A DNA stretch of 64,000 nt, from positions 50,332,430 to 50,396,429 of the forward strand of contig CM026401.1 of the NCBI GenBank assembly GCA_014843695.1. Direction: 5' to 3'. This stretch comes from Archivesica marissinica. Lineage: Eukaryota; Mollusca; Bivalvia; Venerida; Vesicomyidae. Shown here one piece after another: positions 56,581 to 64,000 of the stretch. The notes under the pieces were generated by a model. It was not told the origin of the DNA. It worked only from the letters and a program-made list of their open reading frames with translations, and searched no databases. A program made the translations under genes and the position numbers. Position 1 is the stretch's first letter, and each line of letters opens with the position of its first letter.

Positions 56581-59500
56581 GTAATATGGCCCCATACCCA
56601 ACCTGTAATATGGCCCCATACCCAATCTGTAATATGGCCCCATACACAACCTGTAATATGGCCCCATACACAACCTGTAATATGGCCCCATACCTGTAGT
56701 ATGGCCCCATACCCAACCTGTAATATGGCCCCATACACAACCTGTAATATGGCCCCATACACAACCTGTAATATGGCCCCATACACAACCTGTAATATGG
56801 CCCCATACAAAACCTGTAATATGGCCCCATACACAACCTGTATTATGGCCCCATACACAACCTGTAATATGGCACCATACACAACCTGTATTATGGCCAC
56901 ATACCCAACCTGTAATATGGTCCCATACCCAACCTGTAATATGGCCCCATACCTGTAATATGGCCCCATACCCAACCTGTAATATGGCCCCATACCCAAC
57001 CTGTAATATGGCCCCATACCCAACCTGTAATATGGTCCCATACCCAACCTGTAATATGGCCACATACACAACCTGTAATATGGCCCCATACCCAACCTGT
57101 AATATGGCCCCATACACAACCTGTAATATGGCCCCATACCTGTAATATGGCCCCATACCCAACCTGTAATATGGCCCCATACCTGTAATATGGCCCCATA
57201 CACAACATGTAATATGGCCCCATACCCAACCTGTAATATGGCCCCATACCCAACCTGTAATATGGCCCCATACCCAACTTGTAATATGGCCCCATACCCA
57301 ACCTGTAATATGGCCCCATACCCAACCTGTAATATGGCCCCATACCCAACCTGTAATATGGCCCCATACCCAACCTGTAATATGGCTCCATACCTGTAAT
57401 ATGGCCCCATACCTGTAATATGGCCACATACACAACCTGTAATATGGCCCCATACCTGTAATATGGCCCCATACCTGTAATATGGCCCCATACACAACCT
57501 GTAATATGGCTCCATACACAACCTGTAATATGGCCCCATACACAACCTGTAATATGGTCCCATACACAACCTGTAATATGGCCCCATACACAACCTGTAA
57601 TATGGCCCCATACACAACCTGTAATATGGCCCCATACACAACCTGTAATATGGCCCCTTACACAACCTGTAATATGGCCCCATACACAACCTGTAATATG
57701 GTCCCATACACAACATGTAATATGGCCCCATACACAACCTGTAATATGGCCCCATACACAACCTGTAATATGGTCCCATACACAACCTGTAATATGGTCC
57801 CATACCTAACCTGTAATATGGCCCCATACCCAACCTGTAATATGGCCCCATACACAACCTGTAATATGGCCCCATACCCAACCTGTAATATGGCCCAATA
57901 CCCAACCTGTAATATGGTCCCATACACAACCTGTAATATGGCCACATACACAACCTGTAATATGGCCCCATACCTGTAATATGGCCCCATACACAACCTG
58001 TAATATGGCCACATACACAACCTGTAATATGGCCCCATACCCAACCTGTAATATGGCCCCATACCTGCAATATGGCCCCATACCTGTAATATGGCCACAT
58101 ACACAACCTATAATATGGCCACATACACAACCTGTAATATGGCCCCATACACAACCTGTAATATGGCCCCATACACAACCTGTAATATGGCCCCATACCC
58201 AACCTGTAATATGGCCCCATACCTGTAATATGGCCCCATACACAACCTGTAATATGGCCCCATACCCAACCTGTAATATGGCCCCATACCTGTAATATGG
58301 CCCCATGCACAACCTGTAATATGGCCACATACACAACCTGTAATATGGCCCCATACCCAACCTGTAATATGGCCCCATACCCAACCTGCAATATGGTCCC
58401 ATACCTGTAATATGGCCCATACCCAACCTGTAATATGGCCCCATACCCAACCTGTAATATGGCCCCATACACAACCTGTAATATGGCCCCATACACAACC
58501 TGTAATATGGCCCCATACCTGTAATATGGCCCCATACACAACCTGTAATATGGCCCCATACACATCCTGTAATATGGCCACATACCCAACCTGTAATATG
58601 GCCCCATACCTGTAATATGGCCCCATACACAACCTGTAATATGGCCCCATACACAACCTGTAATATGGCCACATACACAACCTGTAATATGGCCCCATAC
58701 CTGTAATATGGCCCCATACACAACCTGTAATATGGCCCCATACACAACCTGTAATATGGCCCCATACACAACCTGTAATATGGCCCCATACACAACCTGT
58801 AATATGGCCCCATACCCAACCTGTAATATGGCCCCATACACAACCTGTAATATGGCCCCATACCTGTAATATGGCCACATACCCAACCTGTAATATGGCC
58901 CCATACACAACCTGTAATATGGCCCCATACCCAACCTGTAATATGGCCCCATACACAACCTGTAATATGGCCCCATACACAACCTGTAATATGGCCACAT
59001 ACCCAACCTGTAATATGGCCACATACCCAACCTGTAATATGGCCCCATACACAACCTGTAATATGGCCCCATACCCAACCTGTAATATGGCCACATACAC
59101 AACCTGTAATATGGTCCCATACCTGTAATATGGCCACACACAACCTGTAATATGGCCCCATACCTGTAATATGGCCCCATACACAACCTGTAATATGGCC
59201 CCATACCCAACCTGTAATATGGCCTCATACCCAACCTGTAATATGGCCCCATACCCAACCTGTAATATGGCCCCATACCCAACCTGTAATATGGCCCCAT
59301 ACCCAACCTGTAATATGGCCACATACACAACCTGTAATATGGCCCCATACACAACCTGTAATATGGCCCCATACACAACCTGTAATATGGCCCCATACCC
59401 AACCTGTAATATGGCCCCATACCTGTAATATGGCCCCATACCCAACCTGTAATATGGCCCCATACCTGTAATATGGCCACATACACAACCTGTAATATGG

Positions 59501-62282
59501 CCCCATACCTGTAATATGGCCCCATACCTGTAATATGGCCCCATACACAACCTGTAATATGGCCCCATACACAACCTGTAATATGGCCCCATACACAACC
59601 TGTAATATGGCCCCATACACAACCTGTAATATGGCCCCATACACAACCTGTAATATGGCCCCATACACAACCTGTAATATGGCCCCATACACAACCTGTA
59701 ATATGGCCCCATACACAACCTGTAATATGGCCACATACCCAACCTGTAATATGGCCCCATACACAACCTGTAATATGGCCCCATACACAACCTGTAATAT
59801 GGCCCCATACACAACCTGTAATATGGCCCCATACCCAACCTGTAATATGGCCCCATACACAACCTGTAATATGGCCCCATACACAACCTGTAATATGGCC
59901 ACATACCCAACCTGTAATATGGCCACATACCCAACCTGTAATATGGCCCCATACACAACCTGTAATATGGCCACAAACACAACCTGTAATATGGTCCCAT
60001 ACCCAACCTGTAATATGGCCCCATACACAACCTGTAATATGGCCCCATACACAACCTGTAATATGGCCACATACCCAACCTGTAATATGGCCACATACCC
60101 AACCTGTAATATGGCCCCATACACAACCTGTAATATGTCCCAATACCCAACCTGTAATATGGCCACATACACAAACTGTAATATGGCCCCATACCCAACC
60201 TGTAATATGGCCACATACACAACCTGTAATATGGCCCCATACACAACCTGTAATATGGCCCCATACCCAACCTGTAATATGGCCCCATACCTAACCTGTA
60301 ATATGGCCCCATACCCAACCTGTAATATGGCCCCATACCCAACCTGTAATATGGCCCCATACCCAACCTGTAATATGGCCCCATACACAACCTGTAATAT
60401 GGCCCCATACAAACCTGTAATATGGCCCCATACCCAACCTGTAATATGGCCCCATACCTGTAATATGGCCCCATACCCAACCTGTAATATGGCCACATAC
60501 CCAACCTGTAATATGGCCCCATACCCAACCTGTAATATGGCCCCATACCTGTAATATGGCCCCGTACCTGTAATATGGCCCCATACACAACCTGTAATAT
60601 GGCCCCATACCCAACCTGTAATATGGCCCCATACACAACCTGTAATATGGCCCCATACCAACCTGTAATATGGCCCCATACCTGTAATATGGCCCCATAC
60701 ACAACCTGTAATATGGCCCCATACCAACCTGTAATATGGCCCCATACCAACCTGTAATATGGCCCCATACCCAACCTGTAATATGGCCCCATACCTGTAA
60801 TATGGCCCCATACCAACCTGTAATATGGCCCATACCCAACTGTAATATGGCCACATACCCAACCTGTAATATGGCCCCATACCTGTAATATGGCCACATA
60901 CACAACCTGTAATATGGCCCCATACACAACCTGTAATATGGCCCATACACAACCTGTAATATGGCCCCATACCCAACCTGTAATATGGCCCCATACCTGT
61001 AATGGTTGTTGTTGTTTGGCATACCTGTAATATGGCCCCATACACAACCTGTAATATGGCCCCATACACAACCTGTAATATGGCCCCATACACAACCTGT
61101 AATATGGCCCCATACACAACATGTAATATGGCCCCATACACAACCTGTAATATGGCCCCATACACAACCTGTAATATGGCCCCATACACAACCTGTAATA
61201 TGGCCCCATACACAACCTGTAATATGGCCCCATACCCAACCTGTAATATGGCCCCATACCCAACCTGTAATATGGCCCCATACACAACCTGTAATATGGC
61301 CCCATACCCAACCTTTTGCCATACACAACCTGTAATATGGTCCCATACCCAACCTGTAATATGGCCACATACACAACCTGTAATATGGCCCATACCTGTA
61401 ATATGGCCCCATACCCAACCTGTAATATGGCCCCATACACAACCTGTAATATGGCCCCATACCCAACCTGTAATATGGCCCCATACCAACCTGTAATATG
61501 GCCCCATACCCAACCTGTAATATGGCCCCATACCTGTAATATGGCCACATACACAACCTGTAATATGGCCCCATACACAACCTGTAATATGGCCACATAC
61601 ACAACCTGTAATATGGCCACATACCCAACCTGTAATATGGCCCCATACACAACCTGTAATATGGCCCCATACCCAACCTGTAATATGGCCCATACCTGTA
61701 ATATGGCCCCATACCCAACCTGTAATATGGCCACATACACAACCTGTAATATGGCCCCATACCAACCTGTAATATGGCCCCATACCAACCTGTAATATGG
61801 CCCCATACCCAACCTGTAATATGGCCCCATACCCAACCTGTAATATGGCCCCATACCTGCAATATGGCCCCATACCTGTAATATGGCCCCATACCCAACC
61901 TGTAATATGGCCACATACACAACCTGTAATATGGCCCCATACACAACCTGTAATATGGCCCCATACACAACCTGTAATATGGCCCCATACACAACCTGTA
62001 ATATGGCCCCATACACAACCTGTAATATGGCCCCATACACAACCTGTAATATGGCCCCATACACAACCTGTAATATGGCCCCATACACAACCTGTAATAT
62101 GGCCCCATACAAACCTGTAATATGGCCCCATACCCAACCTGTAATATGGCCCCATACCTGTAATATGGCCCCATACACAACCTGTAATATGGCCACATAC
62201 ACAACCTGTAATATGGCCCCATACCCAACCTGTAATATGGCCCCATACCTGTAATATGGCCCCATACCTGTAATATGGCCCC
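56575..62282. repeat. 24/19-bp array 2, inverse of array 1, runs into a gap
   Basis: On + the unit is cctgtaatatggccccatac with ccaa or acaa; the 19-bp form lacks them. It is the reverse complement of array 1. Single disruptions are gttgttgttgtttggc near 61004 and a deleted unit near 61314. About 240 units. Confidence 0.97.
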
Positions 62283-63282
62283 NNNNNNNNNNNNNNNNNN
62301 NNNNNNNNNNNNNNNNNNNNNNNNNNNNNNNNNNNNNNNNNNNNNNNNNNNNNNNNNNNNNNNNNNNNNNNNNNNNNNNNNNNNNNNNNNNNNNNNNNNN
62401 NNNNNNNNNNNNNNNNNNNNNNNNNNNNNNNNNNNNNNNNNNNNNNNNNNNNNNNNNNNNNNNNNNNNNNNNNNNNNNNNNNNNNNNNNNNNNNNNNNNN
62501 NNNNNNNNNNNNNNNNNNNNNNNNNNNNNNNNNNNNNNNNNNNNNNNNNNNNNNNNNNNNNNNNNNNNNNNNNNNNNNNNNNNNNNNNNNNNNNNNNNNN
62601 NNNNNNNNNNNNNNNNNNNNNNNNNNNNNNNNNNNNNNNNNNNNNNNNNNNNNNNNNNNNNNNNNNNNNNNNNNNNNNNNNNNNNNNNNNNNNNNNNNNN
62701 NNNNNNNNNNNNNNNNNNNNNNNNNNNNNNNNNNNNNNNNNNNNNNNNNNNNNNNNNNNNNNNNNNNNNNNNNNNNNNNNNNNNNNNNNNNNNNNNNNNN
62801 NNNNNNNNNNNNNNNNNNNNNNNNNNNNNNNNNNNNNNNNNNNNNNNNNNNNNNNNNNNNNNNNNNNNNNNNNNNNNNNNNNNNNNNNNNNNNNNNNNNN
62901 NNNNNNNNNNNNNNNNNNNNNNNNNNNNNNNNNNNNNNNNNNNNNNNNNNNNNNNNNNNNNNNNNNNNNNNNNNNNNNNNNNNNNNNNNNNNNNNNNNNN
63001 NNNNNNNNNNNNNNNNNNNNNNNNNNNNNNNNNNNNNNNNNNNNNNNNNNNNNNNNNNNNNNNNNNNNNNNNNNNNNNNNNNNNNNNNNNNNNNNNNNNN
63101 NNNNNNNNNNNNNNNNNNNNNNNNNNNNNNNNNNNNNNNNNNNNNNNNNNNNNNNNNNNNNNNNNNNNNNNNNNNNNNNNNNNNNNNNNNNNNNNNNNNN
63201 NNNNNNNNNNNNNNNNNNNNNNNNNNNNNNNNNNNNNNNNNNNNNNNNNNNNNNNNNNNNNNNNNNNNNNNNNNNNNNNNNN
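62283..63282. other. Assembly gap, 1000 N
   Basis: Array 2 on the left, TG-rich repeat on the right. Confidence 1.
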
Positions 63283-64000
63283 TGTGTGTGTGTTGTGTGT
63301 GTGTTTGTGCTTTGTGTGTTGTTTTTGTGTTGTGCGTTGTTTGTGCTTTGTGTGTGTTTTGTGTGTGTTTTGTGTGTTGTGTGTGTTGTGTGTTTTGTGT
63401 GTGTGTGTTGTGTGCGTTGTGTGTGTATGTGTGTGTTGTATGTGTTGTGTATGTGTTGTGTGTGTTGTGTGTGTTGTGTGTGTTGTGTGTGTGTTGTGTG
63501 TTTGTGTTGTATGTGTTGTGTGTGTGTATGTGTGTGTTGTATGTGTTGTGTGTGTTGTGTGTGTTGTGTGTTATGTGTGTGTTGTGTGTGTTGTATGTGT
63601 GTTGTGTGTGTTGTGTGTGTGTGTGTTGTGCGTTGTGTGTGTGTTGTGTGTGTGGTGTGTGTGTGGTGTGTGTGTTGTGTGTGTATGTGTGTGATGTATG
63701 TGTTGTTTGTGTTGTGTGTTTGTTGTGTGTGTGTTGTGTGTGTGTTGTGTGTGTGTTGTATGTGTGTTGTGTGTGTATGTGTGTGTTGTATGTTTGTTGT
63801 ATGTGTGTTGTGTGTGTGTTGTGTGTGTTGTGTTTGTTGTGTGTGTGTTGTGTGTGTGTGCTTTGTGTGTTGTGTGTGTTGTGCGTTGTTTGTGTATGTG
63901 TTGTGTGTGTGTTGTTTGTGTTTTGTGTGTGTTGTGTGTGTGTTTTGTGTGTTGTGTGTGTTGTGTGTGTTGTGTGTGTTGTGTGTGTGTGTGTGTGTTG
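63283..64000. repeat. TG-rich irregular microsatellite
   Basis: Made of (tg)n and (tgtgtgtt)-type blocks to the window edge. Open frames rich in Cys and Val are a by-product of composition. Confidence 0.95.

Noticed and set aside
56541..60143. 1200-codon - frame in array 2
   Set aside because: Same 24-bp unit; the end of the frame runs into LINE sequence. It mirrors array 1.
63284..63694. Cys/Val-rich 136-codon frame
   Set aside because: Pure TG-rich low complexity.

Overview
The window is nuclear DNA of a metazoan, most likely a marine invertebrate and probably a bivalve mollusc. That placing is an inference from AT-rich intron-bearing genes, several tRNA-headed SINE families, a jockey-type LINE, many small inverted-repeat elements and very heavy minisatellite content. 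By my hand sum, tandem arrays fill about half of the sequenced bases. Three gaps of exactly 1000 N (9319-10318, 31365-32364, 62283-63282) all touch tandem arrays.

1-17 kb holds the host-type genes. A lone zinc-finger exon (710-812) comes first. A seven-exon + strand gene (1141-11641) follows, with consistent splice phases, encoding 241 residues: a ubiquitin-like domain and then several membrane segments. Convergent to it, on the - strand, three phase-1 exons (16777-13158) encode part of a soluble adenylyl cyclase (ADCY10-like) catalytic domain; they carry a probable frameshift. Introns are filled with SINEs, inverted-repeat elements and minisatellites.

17-32 kb holds a dimeric satellite of about 190 bp, a decayed 5'-truncated jockey-like LINE (19189-21440), a patchwork of SINEs and inverted-repeat elements, a 35-bp array derived from the LINE 3' end, a LINE 3' fragment, and a 24/19-bp array that grew from LINE coding sequence.

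32-56 kb is mostly minisatellites: 24/27, 42/55, 20, 26, 40, 42, 23, 62 and 70 bp units. One 5.4-kb stretch (39331-44764) looks like a single inverted-repeat element swollen by internal arrays. No gene is visible here.

56-64 kb has the complementary 5' piece of the array-bearing LINE on the + strand, running into a 5.7-kb 24/19-bp array, a gap, and a TG-rich repeat. The two LINE halves and their arrays fit together exactly if the block 32365-62282 is reversed, which suggests a scaffold orientation error or a real inversion. No bacterial-type operon, CRISPR array or other prokaryotic system is present. The unusual biology is how minisatellites arise from transposon sequence, and the remains of the adenylyl cyclase locus.
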